Positions 21,460 through 33,459 of a stretch of 64,000 nt of DNA are shown piece after piece. The notes beneath the pieces are model-generated. The model did no database searches, was not told the origin of the DNA, and was given only the letters and a program-made list of their open reading frames with translations. The position numbers and the translations under genes are program-made. Positions within the stretch are counted from its first letter, which is position 1, and every line of letters starts with the position of its first letter. The DNA comes from Costus lasius (lineage: Eukaryota; Streptophyta; Magnoliopsida; Zingiberales; Costaceae). The DNA lies in the NCBI GenBank assembly GCA_027563935.2, contig CM050450.1, forward strand, positions 27,081,439 through 27,145,438, read 5' to 3'.

Positions 21460-23596
21460 CATCTTAACCATGTTTATAACTTAATTTATGAATTTTTCTT
21501 TGAGTTGTTTGTCATTTTGAGTTATATAATCCAATTTTGTTAATTTTGATATTCTGATAAATACTTTTGATGATGATTTGATTGAAAATGGTCTTAATTT
21601 GATTTATATCTTGTGTAGGGATGATCCAAGGAAGTTCTTCTAGCTGTGGGAGCAAATTTGCGCATTCCCCTGAAATCGCACCCGGCTTGTGCTCATAATT
21701 GTGGGTGCGACCCAAATGATTTTTTTTCCATAGAATGCTTCACACCCCTCTTATGCTCGAAATTGCGAGCGCGATTTGCTAAAACTCAAAAATCTAGATC
21801 AACCTTCCAATCTTCGATGGGATCATATCCAATGGAAGTGATTAAATACAAAGAGAGAAGGCGCGAGGTTTTCACACTCATGAAACCCTAAACCCCCTCG
21901 CACCTCTCTCCTGCTGCAACCTCCTTCCACCTATCTGACCCTTCTGAGGCTGCTAGCACTCTGCTTCACCGCTGACCATCCTCCGTGCACATCGCCTTCA
22001 TCTCCACACTTCTCCAATGGCTTGAGTGCCACCCTTCAACATCTCCAACAACTTCAATGCCTCCTCCATTTCCTACTGACCCTCCACTACTGCTCCACCC
22101 ATAAGCGGACTCGATAGCTCCAAAGCAAATTTCTAAGTTGAAAGGGAAGCAACCACTTGAACCCTCCTTGGTTGCTCCCACGTCCACACCAACTCCTCCT
22201 TTCCCATCGAAAATTGTCTTCCGAGATGCAGACCAAGTGCAAAGATGATGATGACCCACCCACGGATGCGGGAGATTCTAACAACTACCATCGTTAGATT
22301 GTAGTGAGTATTTCCCTCTTCCAATTTTGTAGGATAAATTGCTAACTTGACCTATTTGTGTGTTGAGTACAATGCACAATTTTGTATGAGGGGAGGGACA
22401 TTATCATGTTTTACCATGTTCTACTAGTAGTTCCTTTTTTATTATTATTTACCATGTTTACCTTTTTAGATTGCATCTAGTTGTTGTTATGGTGTTAACA
22501 TCACCAAACTGATAAACTGAATTCCACAGATGTTAAATGTCACTTGAATTGCAATTGATAAGGTTTTCTTTAAAGTGATGTATATTCATGATAGTGAATG
22601 CTATTGTGTCATCAAGCATATGTCATTCAAATTCTTCATATTCGAATGTGAGATTGATAATTTGTTATGATTCATCTGTTTTATGCATCTCACCATGTGC
22701 ATTAGCCATATGTTTTAGCCATCTTACCCTTGTGAGTTGATTGTTGATAGATTGAGAATGCATAGTGGACACACCCGATATGAATGAGGTACACATTAGT
22801 ATTAAGCATCTTAAATCAATGCAAATTGGATAACTTGTCTCATGTATTCCTTCTTTTACTATGCTATGTGATTAGGAAAAGAGTCCAAAAAAAAAAGCTC
22901 TCTCTCTCGAAAAGAGTTTCAAAAAAAAAAAAAAACAATTACATTGACGGAGATGAATAACTCCAATGTCATCTGGTTATGAGTTTGCGATCTACACACT
23001 TTAAATTCGTTACCAACTGAGTAACTAGGTGCATTCATTACAAATGTTTGACCCTCGTATGAAATGGTTAATTAATGATTTAAGGAAAATAACTCCAATA
23101 ACTAGATGACATGAGTTTGTATGCAGTATGCGGTGTATACACTCTAAATATGTTTGCACTTGAGTAACCAGGGGCATTCATCACAATTTTTTGACCCTCG
23201 CATAAAGAGGTTGATAAATTGTTTAGAGAAGTAGCCATAGTCAATTACCAAAAAAACAAAACAAAGCAAAGAAAGAGAAAAGAGAGAAGGGAGTCTTTCT
23301 CCTTGACACATGACATAGCTAGATTGAATTATGTGATAAGTGGTTTCATCAAGTTGATTTTTTTGTGCTCAATGCAAGTGTTCACCCTCATTCTCATTGG
23401 GTTATGAAACTTTGAAGTTTAACATCTTGATGCGATCTTTTTTCTATTGGATTTGTAAGCTAGCCCATATGCTATGTAAGTGTGCAGTCATTAGAGATGC
23501 ATCTTATGATTTTGAATTATCTCTCTCATGTCTTGATAACTCTTTACTAACGATTGATTTGCTTAAGGACAAGAAAGAATTCAAGTCTAGGGGATT
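21460..23596 (+). other. Non-coding interior of element B
   Basis: There is no protein family here. A dyad-rich block at 21650-21785 repeats the theme of the B LTR (AAATCGCACCC..GTGGGTGCGA; ATTGCGAGCGCGATTT). Pyrimidine-rich DNA at 21890-22270 gives antisense chance ORFs. A direct repeat of about 130 bp (22947-23075 and 23086-23218; 'aactccaa', 'gagtttg', 'gagtaac', 'gcattcat', 'tgaccctcg') parallels the one before the 3' LTR of element A. The purine-rich AAGTCTAGGGGATT just before 23597 is the likely polypurine tract. Confidence 0.6.
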
Positions 23597-24173
23597 TGAT
23601 ATCTCTTATTTATATAGGATTCTTAATACAATTTTATTATCAATTTAATCCCCACTGTATGGCTTTTGCAACTTATTAGGCTTGATTTCTTGTAATCTAT
23701 TCAGAATGTACACATTTTCTTTTTCTTGTGACATTTTAGGATACTTGAATTAAAAATAGGATAAATTAGAAGAATCCGATGCCATCGAAGAATTCCCAAT
23801 GCCAAGATGAAGCTTCTTAGCAAAATTAGATTCTGCAATAAAATCACACTGGACCTGTGATTCTGATCACTGGTGTAATTCTAATCATGGTTGTGATTCG
23901 GCCTAGCTAAGTTTGAGAAACCACCGAGAAGATCACACTCTGCCCCTATTTCTTATTGCACCGGTGATTCTGGCGAGTAGAAATAAACAGAAAGAATCAC
24001 AGGAGGCTTGGGATCCGATTCGCACCCACGATTTTTGTCCGCCCTAGACTCATGATTTTACTAGTTTCTACCTCCTTCCTTTGGGTTTTTGAAGAGGAAT
24101 TGAAAGGGGCAACTAAGGAAACTCCCCTGAAATGTGGAGGTAGGTTTGAAAGAGGGTTTTCAGGGGGAGATGG

Positions 24174-26475
24174 TGATGTCTCGTATTTATATCATTTTTT
24201 TTACCTATATTTACTAGTGAATCGAGACCTACTATCACGTTTTTACATCTCTTTACCGCTTATTTCATTGACTTTCTTCAGAAGCTTCATTACTTGTCAT
24301 GTTTGATAAATACAAGACATTTCACTCGCTTTTTGAGCTATTTGGAATTATATTTACATCTTTGAGTGAATTAAGAACCTTGACAAGAAGTTTGGCTTCA
24401 AATAGGATTCATTTTCAGAAATTACGGTCGAGGCCATAATCTACATCATGACTGTAATTCCTTGACTTCTCAATGGACCCACAAGCATAGTCATAATCCA
24501 AGGTCGTGCCCTTAACTTCCTCAACAACAGCCTCTCGGAAGACAAAAACCTTGACAAGAGACATTATGGGTATGGCCATAATTTCAGCATGATCGTAATC
24601 TCCTGATCGGCAATCTTTGACATCACACTATGGCTGAAATTTAAGTCAAGGCAAACATGAGCTCACCTACAAAACTTTAGACGAAATGGAGTTTGTTATG
24701 GGCGTGGCCGCAATGGTACCGAGGAGCAATAAAGGCCAACATTCAATTGACAATAACTTATTCGTTATAACTCCGAATCGAGCGTTCTTAGTATCATAAT
24801 GATGAGCATTTAATGGGACATATTTGTGTGAGTGTTTCAGGAATTAAAGAACATCGATGAAGACATTACAGGCATGCCTAGGGATGGCAACGGGGCGGGT
24901 CGGGGTCGGGTTTTGCCATCCCCGACCCGACCCCGACTTCCCCAAACCCGTCCCCGAACCCGACCCCGAACCCGACGGGTTTAGAAAACCCTGCCCCACA
25001 CTCGACCCTGCGGGGAAATCCGAACCCGCGGGGAAACCCGACCTCGCCCGACCTAAAAAATAAATATATATTATAAATAATATTTTAAAATTAATTTGCA
25101 TTCTTTATTCATAATATATAAATAAAAAAATATTTTACATAAATTATATCATCATTTCTACATAAATTATTAAAATTTAGTAACTAGGTTATAACTTATA
25201 AGGGGTAAATTTGTTATTTTAATAGTCGGGGCGGGTTCGGGGTTGGGTTCGGGGCGGGTACCTAAATTCCCATACCCGACCCCGACCCGACTATACCCCC
25301 GTCGGGTTTTCCCCGAACCCGACCCGACCCCCAGTCAACTCGGGTTTTCCCCGTTGACTTCGGGTCGGGTTGGGTCGGGGATGGGGTTTTTTGCCATCCC
25401 TAGGCATGCCCACCATCTTGATTACGCCCATAATCTCTCTGTGGCAAAAATTAAAACAGGCATAACTCCCTCATTATAAGTCCGTTTTAGACGTTTTTGG
25501 TGTCAAAACATAGATAATTAAAAGTGCTATCAATGTAGCCAATCAAAAGAGGCCTTTGACTCTATATAATGGGTGAAAAACCTGTTGCAATGGGCGACGA
25601 GTCTTGGCAAGGGGTGGTGATTTTGGTCGAAAGCTAGGGAGAAGAAGATCCTGTTGCATCCATTCCATAAGTCTTTGAGAAAGATGATTGTTGCCCTTCT
25701 TTAAAGAGTTTTCTCTTTTCTCTATTCAATCTTCTCCTTTGTTTCTTCTTCTAGAGATTTATATCGTAATGACGCTATGATAGCGTAATTTCTTTATCAG
25801 AACTAGGGTGTAGTCTCATTGTTTGTATCTTCTATTCGAACTTATTTTCTTATAGCAAATGCAAATTTATCTTGTGTTTATTCGATCTATGCCGTTTTAC
25901 TGCCAGTGTTACATTGGCCACACAATTACTTTTCTTGGGCGCCGCAAGAAGGACTGAAAGGTGAATTGCGACGCTATATCTACTAGATCAAACATGCTCT
26001 GAGCTGTCAAGAATTAGGGCAGGATTTGTGTGAGGAAGCTTATAATATCTCTGAACCCATTGGATCAATCTAGGTCCGGTTAGCCACGTAAGTAGGACGC
26101 CGATCTTGATTGATATCAGATTACGCTGTCGAAAGAGGATAATCTGTACCTTTAGATATTTCCTTGGACACTTTTAAAGTTACATTGTTATGATTTTAAC
26201 TTGTTTGAATTTTAGATCTGCCAACAAGACGAACCCAAAGTTCTGATATCTCTACTCCCTGTTTTCTACCCAAAATTTTCTCTTGCTAGATTCGACTTGC
26301 ATTGTGTCATATGTGCTTTACTTTTCATAATTTAAAACCACTTAATCAATTGTCTCGCTATCGATTCGTAATCACTTGGTACTTAAACACTGTCCCTGTG
26401 GGATCGACACTTAAGTAATGTCACGACAAAGCCGTTACACTTGCGGTTAGTTGTGTGATAGCAAAGTACACATCA
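24174..26475 (+). mobile_element. Solo LTR (2302 bp) inside the 3' LTR of element B
   Basis: It begins TGATGTCTCG and ends AAGTACACATCA, a perfect 6-bp inverted terminus (TGATGT/ACATCA). The flanks GATGG and GGCGG both derive by one change from GGTGG, the sequence of the empty site in the other B LTR. Its end (acttgcggttagttgtgtgatagc) is of the Athila type. It has its own dyad block at about 24420-24740 and a nested MITE at 24879-25402. No primer site or coding region lies within. Confidence 0.85.
24879..25402. mobile_element. hAT-type MITE (524 bp), perfect 8-bp target duplication
   Basis: Terminal inverted repeats TAGGGATGGCAA and TTGCCATCCCTA enclose long G+C-rich inverted arms built from GGGTCGGGG-like words and an AT-rich centre (25060-25200). 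The 8-bp duplication GGCATGCC stands at 24871-24878 and 25403-25410. Eight-base duplications and this terminus are typical of hAT-derived non-autonomous elements in plants. The antisense ORFs here (24844-25101, 24857-25063) are products of the arms, not genes. Confidence 0.92.
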
Positions 26476-27357
26476 GGCGGCTGCTACAAGGAGATAGGTG
26501 ACAACATCATCTTGGACGAAGAAGACTTTGTTTGGGAGCTTACTTTCATTCTAGAAAGGATTTCTACTAGCTGGACATCATCTCCTACACCTGTACTTGG
26601 TTGGGGAAGTTCTTATCTTGATCTCCCAATGATTTTCATAGTGATTTCATGTATATACTCTTCTTGAGCTTATATGTGAACATTGATATGGAAATCCGTG
26701 GCTGAGTTGATTAGGGATCTGGGGAAAGCCTATTGTTGATTCTTGTGCGTGGAATGAAGCTTTCTGTTATATGTTCTGAACCCTAGTTGAGTTTATTCAA
26801 TCTTTGTTGCACTCATCGCTTGTATAATTCTAGCCAAGTTGTGCATGATCCTAGGCATTGTGAATAGGACTAAAAGACTATTGTAATGTTGGAAAGCCCA
26901 TAGATTGAACAAACAAATTGCTCCATGAAAGTATGGCCGATTCATTTGAAGTAACTATTCTATCTGTCCTTTGCACATTGGGTTTGTTTCATAGTGACAA
27001 ACCACAAAAGTAGGAGGTCATTTTGAGCAAACACTGGGTTGTCCTGAAAGGGGGCAACCTATGTCATTCGATGGATTCCTTTAAACTAATTAGGTTGATA
27101 AGATTGATAGTAGATTATCCTTGCTCTCAGCTAGAGCATGGTGACCCGATATCCCTTTTCCATCATTTCATATTTTCTACCTCAGAGTTGTTAGTTGCCA
27201 TCATTTGCATTGTCCGCTTAAGTTTGTAATTAGAATTACTCTAATCACTTATATCTGTCTGGCTAGTGAGACTTAAATCAGTCGATATCTGACTGTTTGT
27301 CCCTATGGGATCAATAATTTACTACTTTGATAGCACGTGGACTTGCAAGACCTATCA

Positions 27358-28640
27358 ATATCTAAATTTGATGAATATCATGTCTTTCGAGGGCTTATGA
27401 ATATTTAGACTTGGTGAATATCTTGTCTTTTGTATGCTTGTGGATATTTGGGCTTGAAGAATATCATGCCTTTTAAGGACTTGTGGATATTTGGACTTAA
27501 TGAATATCCTATCTTTTAAGGGTTTGTGAATATTCGAATTTGATTAATTTCCTGCCTTTTGGAGGACTTGTGAATATTTGATTTAATGAATATATTACCT
27601 TTTGAAGGCTTGTGAATATTCAAATTTGGTTGATCCTCTGTCTTTAGAAGATATATGGATATCTGAATTTGATTGATATCCTAACATTTGAGGGCTTGTA
27701 GATATCTGCATTTGGTAAATATCCTACTTTTCTAGAGCTTGTGAATATTTGGAATGATAAATATCTATCTATTTTGATATTTGATAGATATTTGGCATAT
27801 GAAAGACTTGTGAATATCTATGTGTCTTTTGATAAATATTCTACCTATAAAAGGGCATGTGAATATTTATCTATTTTGATATTTGACATATATTCAGCCT
27901 ATGAAGAACATATGAATATTTATCTATTTTGATATTTGATAAATATTCAGACTATGAAGGACACGTGAATATTTATGTGTCTCGATAAATATTTGGCATA
28001 TGAAGGACATGTGAATATTTATCTATTTTGATATTTGATAGATATTCGGCTGATAAATGACATGTAAATATCTATGTGTTATTCGATAAATATTCAGCCT
28101 ATGAAGGTTATGTGAATATTTATCTATTTTTGATATTTGACGAATATTCTACCTGTGAAGGACATGTGAATATATGTGTGTTATTCGATAAATATTTGGT
28201 CTGTGAAGGACATATAAATATTTATCTATTTTGATATTTGATAGATATTCGGCCTATGAAGGACATGTGAATATATATGCATCATTCGATAAATATTCGA
28301 ATTATGAAGGACATACGAATATTTATTATTTTGATATTTGACGGATATTCAGCCTATGAAGGACATATGAAGATCTATTATGTGTTAATCGATAAATATT
28401 CGGCCTATAAAGGATATGTGAATATTTATCTATTTTGATACTTGATAGATATTCGGCTTATGAATGATGTGAATATCTGTGTCGTTAGATAAATATTCGA
28501 TTTGTGAAGGATATGTGAATATTTATCTATTTTGATATTTCACATATATTCAACCTATGAAAAATATGTGAATATTTATATGTTATTCGATAAATATTCA
28601 GCCTATGAAGGACATATGAATATTGATCTATTTTGATATA
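27358..28640 (+). repeat. Degenerate minisatellite, right part, passing into a second unit
   Basis: From 27358 to about 27750 it continues the unit of 18001-18391. From about 27750 it changes to a two-part unit of roughly 100 bp: 'aaggacatgtgaatatttatctattttgatatttgatagatattcggcc' alternating with 'tatgtgttattcgataaatattcagcc' forms, about nine to ten times. No ORF of interest. Confidence 0.85.
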
Positions 28641-29330
28641 TCATTTGGAGTTGACTGCGGAGATAAATCTGCGTGGTGTTATAACAACATTGAGGAGCTA
28701 CACCTCAACACTTAGTATCAATGTACGCACCTCCCAAACAACGTTATTGGCAGCATGCTTCAGATATTCAACATCTATATCAATAGCGGTGATAACAATT
28801 TAGGAAGGGTTTGTATGTGTGATTTTGTTTTTTGAGAGTATTTCTTGAAGTGTCCTTTAGAAGGCTAGTATTCTTGAATTAGCTTTTAGAGAGCAAATAT
28901 GACTAGGTTTGCCTTTGAAGAGTTGATGTATTGGAAATTAGCCTTACAAGGGCTAATGAAATTAAATTTTAGCTTTTGAAGAGTTAAGGAATTTTATTTC
29001 ACATTTGGTGGGCAAATGAAATTGAGTTAGTCTTTGAAAGGCTCATAAAATTGATCTAGCCTTTGAGATGCTACAATGATTGAGTTAAACTCAAGTGGTA
29101 ACAAATTGACTGAGTTTGAATTTGATTAATGCACTAATGTAGCATATCAGGCTGGATTAGGCTAGTGCCTATGTAATTAATTGGGTTGAGACGGCAGTTG
29201 GGAATTGGGCCAAGCAAATCAAACTAAGAGTTGATGATAAATTTCAGTTGTAGATCGTTTGCAATTGTTGACTAGTGGTAATGAGTCAGCCCAGACATTT
29301 GAATTGTATGTGATTATCAATTAGATTTAT
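28641..29330. other. Mostly unique AT-rich DNA with short degenerate repeats
   Basis: Between about 28830 and 29090 there are loosely repeated words of the form 'gaagagttaaggaattt / cctttgagatgctac'. The rest (28650-28830, 29090-29330) shows no gene or repeat I can name. Confidence 0.4.
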
Positions 29331-29970
29331 CTGGATTGTTCCCTCTAATTTATAGATTTGTTTTAATCCTAATCTCTGATAAAAAAATCCAAGGTCAAAT
29401 CTAGAAAGATTAGACTCGACTTAGCGTGGATCAATATTTGGATCATATTAAAAGCTATCTGATTGGCTCTGATTTGCAAATATTAAAATTAGCTGTCGAA
29501 ATTTTAATTTACAAATATGCTCCAATCCAGATCTTTGATCAAAAATCCAAGGTCATATTTGTACAGGTTGACATTTTGATCATATGAAGAGCTATCCGAT
29601 TAGGTTAGATTTGTGAAAATTAATATCGGGTGTTGGATACGATGATTCATGATTGTTCATTTTAATCAGCAGATTTGCTTCAATCTAGACCTCATACCAA
29701 AAATTTGAGGTAGATCTGGAAAGGTCTGGTTTGATTTAGTGAGGATCGATATTAGGATGATATTAAGAGCTGCTCGATTGGCTCAGATTTGTGAAAATTA
29801 ATATTTTGATTCATAAATATGCTTCAATCCAGAACTTTGAAAAAAAATCTGAGGTATGATATGGAAAAATCTAACCTATTTTAATGAAGATCGACTCTTC
29901 CATTATGTCTAGAGCTGCCTGATTGGTTTGGATTTATGCAAATGAATATTTGTCATTGATTCAATTAACA
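29331..29970 (+). repeat. Tandem repeat, about 160-bp unit, four degenerate copies
   Basis: Each copy holds in order 'gatttgcttcaatccagatc', 'aaaaatccaaggt', 'ggatcatattaagagct', 'cgattggctcagatttg'. Copies start near 29350, 29510, 29680 and 29820 and differ by many substitutions. Confidence 0.7.
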
Positions 29971-30004
29971 ATATATAATGATTTAAATCTGGGTCATTAG
30001 ATCT

Positions 30005-30271
30005 TTAAATTAGATCCTAACCATCGATTGCATAAGAATAAATCTAGGCCATAGGTTGATTGCTATCATCTAGGTCGTTAGATCGAGGCTGGGCAGATCT
30101 AGGCCATTAGATCAAAATTGGGTAGATCTAGGTGGTCAGATCAAGACTAGGTGGATCTGGGTGGTCAAATTGACAATAGCAAATCTTGGTCGTTGGATCA
30201 ATATTGGAAGATCTAGGTCATCTAATCAGAATTAGAAGATTTGGGTTGTTGGATTGAAACTGGGTATATCT
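30005..30271 (+). repeat. Degenerate tandem repeat, about 32-bp unit, left part
   Basis: About eight units carry the words 'tagatctaggtcgttagatca' and 'ggccattagatcaaaattgg'. The array stops at the copia LTR edge (30272) and resumes at 53073 in the same style. Confidence 0.75.
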
Positions 30272-30873
30272 TATTGGAAAACCTCCGGCTATAATAAAAT
30301 TTTAAATAATAGCGGAAGTGATAGCCCAAAATAGGTTTCCCCAAAAATTACAAAAGATCGATCAAGTGAGAGAGTCGACACAATCTGATAGAGTAAGATA
30401 CCTTTAGAGCAAGTTGTGAGATGCAATGAAGACACGCAAGTGATCACCCTCTACAGTTATGCACACACGGACTTCTCGAGTCCTCTCTAACTCTATGCCT
30501 AATGCTAGCCTCGGGAGTTGAGATCCACACCTAGGAGATCTTTTCTCTTTGCTTGTGCCACTACAAGGCATGTACCAAAGAAAAATGATGTAGGTGCCTT
30601 CTTCCAAGCTTGCACCAATCTCCAAGGAGGATGCACCAAGGATGAAGAAGGAAGCCACCAAACGAAGAACGCCACCTCTTCTTCTCGTCAAGCATAAGCA
30701 AGCGACGCTAGGGCGTGAAGGCAGTGACACCAAGGGCAAGAGGAGGTGGTGACATCTTTAGGGTTGATGGAGAAATCCTTAGGTGGCTAAGGTTGCAATA
30801 GATGTTGCCAACAAGAGAGAACCCTACATATATGTGCCCCCTAGTGCTTATTTATAGAGGTAGGTCCCATGAC

Positions 30874-31323
30874 TTAACCCTTGATTTTTGACTTGTCATC
30901 ATACAAGATTTTTTTATTTTGACTTGTCAAAAATTGGTTTTGATTTGACATGAATTTTTCAAGCATGGATTCTAACCTAGATTTTTCATTATCTTCAAAG
31001 TATGGTTCAGAAACATGATTTGAGCAATCATCATACAAAGAAGTTTGGTTTTCCCATATAGAATACAATTGATAAGATTCTTTCCAGGATAAATTAGGAT
31101 TTAAAAATGGACAATCAGAGGAACAATGATCAAAATATCCACAGATATCACATCTAACAGGAGAACAAGATTTTATAACAAGGGGCATATTAAAAGTGTC
31201 TAATTTATGAGCCAAATAATCTAACTTTTCTGCAACAGTGCACCATGAATCATCTTTATACCTTCCTTGTGGCATGTATACCTCATCTCTTTCAGTTGCC
31301 CATGAGTAGTAATTAAAAGACAT
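30874..31323 (-). pseudogene. Gag fragment of Athila-like element 'C1'
   Basis: The minus-strand frame (149 aa) carries NYYSWATERDEVYMPQGRY, a zinc knuckle CDICGYFDHCSSDCP-like motif (the usual Gly-His part is altered) and LESMLEKFMSNQNQ. These match the middle of element A gag (WTTERGVIHRPPHG; CDICGNQGHYSEEC; LESMLEKFITNENQ). The gag N-terminus is missing between the leader and this segment, and everything downstream is lost at the junction with the copia LTR near 30880. Confidence 0.78.
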
Positions 31324-31553
31324 CTCTTCAAAACAGAAAGATTATCCAACACCAATCAATCAGAGTTTTTTTTTTCAGAATATATAAAAAAAAGAAAATA
31401 TAAAACACAAGCAAATTCACAAATTTTAGAAATCGCAATTCTGTCACAACTGTGAAAATCCAAAACCTGCAAAAAAAAATAAAGTTAAATCTAAAACAAA
31501 TAAAACTTAGTCTAGCAATACTAACAACTATTTTGATATTAACAAAACTAAGG

Positions 31554-31570
31554 TCCCGGCAACGGCGCCA
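31554..31570 (-). other. Primer-binding site of element C1
   Basis: Read on the minus strand it is TGGCGCCGTTGCCGGGA, the same site as in element A, directly inside the C1 LTR. Confidence 0.85.
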
Positions 31571-31576
31571 AAAACT

Positions 31577-33459
31577 TGTTGTGTCCACAAGTGCACGGAT
31601 ACTCGAAGTAATAAAGAAAGATATTGAACCACAGAGACCTTATTGTTAAGTACCAAATAGTTGTATTCTCGCTAGCTAAGTAAACCGAATATGATGCAAG
31701 TGAATAATTGATAAACACACGGGAAAATAATCAGAGAGATAAACATGGGACTAGGGTTTCATGCACCTTGATTTCAATGACTAGATATAAATAAAAGGTC
31801 GTCAGACTAATCTTATCATGATAAAGACTTAATTTACTTCATAAAGGGATCATCTCACTTTCGTGCAGACAATCATGCAGGGATCAATCCTCGCTTTCGT
31901 GCAAAATCTATCACAACGCTAAAGATAAGTAAATCATCAATCAAAGAACTCAAGAATCACTTTCGTGCATCCGAATTCTAGGGTGATAATCTCTAGTGGA
32001 ATCTCAAGGATCACTTTCGTACATCCGAACCTCAACACTAGTTTTACTCATGGATCTCCAACGTTCCGATCCTTGCTTTCGCACAAGATCTCCAAGTTTG
32101 AAAAATAGACATCGATCTGTAGATTCATGTTATAATCATGGCAATTATTCTACTAGAATCGATCAAGTTGGATCTAACCTAAGGAAGGGTTCTTAACATG
32201 CAATTCTAGGGTTCCAAATTCTTTAGCAATTACCTTTCAGTTAACAGTGAAAATTCTAAAAACATAATTAGTAACATGGATCTATAGAGAGTCTAAGCAC
32301 AAATATCACATGAGCAAAATTATCATCATAAAAATATTCTGACGATGATAAAAAATTATCTAATCATTAAAAATCAAAGGGGATTACACCCCATGTCCCA
32401 AAAGAGTATTAAGCTAGCATGGAAAAGGAAATACAATCAACCATAGTTTCAAAGTGGAAGAAATTGAAGAAGAAGAAGAAAACAACTTCACAACACGGAT
32501 GAAATATAAATTACAGCCGTATTTTCCGTGATGAACAGTGCTGCCACTGTTGTTTCGTTGATTTCTCCTCCACCCGATCTCCTCTTGCTCTGAAACTTCT
32601 GTGATGTCCTCCTCTCCTCTAGGCGAAGCTTCTGTGTGAAAATCGCAGCCTAAGGTGCCCTCTACGCCTCTCGGCGCGAGGCCAAACCCTAGCCGCCTCT
32701 CTGGCAATTTCTCCCTCGATACTTGATAAAATGCTCTCTGGCTTCGTGTGTGTTCTCCTCTTAAAGACGAGTCCGCAGCAACTTTCGGATCTCAATTTGG
32801 AGCTCTGGATCAAAAATTATGGTCTACGCAAGATTCAGCTGCGGAAAACTCGCGTTTTTGACTGGAAATTACGGCCGTGTTATATTTTACGGCAGTGCCG
32901 TATTTTCATTCTGCGTGTTCTGGGTCAAAATTACGGCCCGTAAAATGCTTCTCGACCGTGCCGTAAAATCGATCGAGTTCTCTGGTCTGAGGTGTCTGAA
33001 AAATACGGCACCGTAATCTGGTTTACGGCACTACTATAAAATCGGCAAGTGTCTCTGTTCTGAAGCGCTCCAAATTACAGCAGTGCCGTAAAATCGTGAA
33101 AACCTTCTGTTTGGAAAACTCCCTAAATTACGGCATGTGCTATGATATTATAGTAGCGTACGAAAATACGGTACCGTAATATAGATTACGGCCCTGCCGT
33201 ATTTTGGTTTGTTGCTCCGTTTTGCGTGAAATTTGTCATGTGATCTCCTCTTGATGATGGTAACTCTTCTATGTCTTTGATTTTGCTTGAAAATGCTTCA
33301 AAATAGCGCCTTTTTACCTGAAAATCATGAAAAACCAAAATAGAAGTAGACTTTGCAATATTTGATGAATTCAGCATAAAAACAAGTAAAATATCCTCAA
33401 TTTAGCATGAAAAGATATATAAAATGATACAAAATATACTATAAATTTTGGTGTCATCA
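31577..33459 (-). repeat. 5' LTR of Athila-like element C1 (1883 bp, minus strand)
   Basis: On the minus strand it begins TGATGACACCAAAATTTATAG and ends GGACACAACA before the primer site, so it belongs to the same broad LTR family as element A. Its dyad cassette (about 32865-33210) carries ACGGCAGTGCCGTA-type modules. It interrupts the RNase H region of element C2 at 33460. The matching 3' LTR is absent. Confidence 0.85.

Larger units (their letters stand above)
18392..27357 (+). mobile_element. Athila-related LTR element 'B' (8966 bp with nested insertions)
   Basis: The 5' LTR spans 18392-20860 and the 3' LTR 23597-27357; both end ACCTATCA. The 3' LTR starts TGATATCTC; the 5' LTR start has become TAATATCTC. 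Flanks CTATC (18387-18391) and ATATC (27358-27362) are a target duplication with one change, and the array unit around them predicts ATATC. After subtracting insertions the LTRs are about 1.42 and 1.45 kb. Inside are a decayed primer site, a short gag remnant, the hairpin and non-coding DNA; pol is gone. It could only have moved with outside proteins, or lost pol after insertion. Confidence 0.9.
23597..27357 (+). repeat. 3' LTR of element B, split by a solo LTR
   Basis: Its halves are 23597-24173 and 26476-27357. It is collinear with the 5' LTR and ends ACTTGCAAGACCTATCA. It lacks the plastid fragment and the truncated LTR found in the 5' copy. Confidence 0.88.

Noticed and set aside
24844..25479. 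Pro/Gly/Asp-rich ORFs
   Set aside because: They are translations of the MITE's GGGTCGGGG-type inverted arms.
27358..28640. CRISPR-like array
   Set aside because: Units are degenerate, spacers are not unique, and the DNA is plant nuclear; it is a minisatellite.
30404..30739. 111-residue minus-strand ORF
   Set aside because: It lies in the copia-type LTR and has no similarity to copia proteins.
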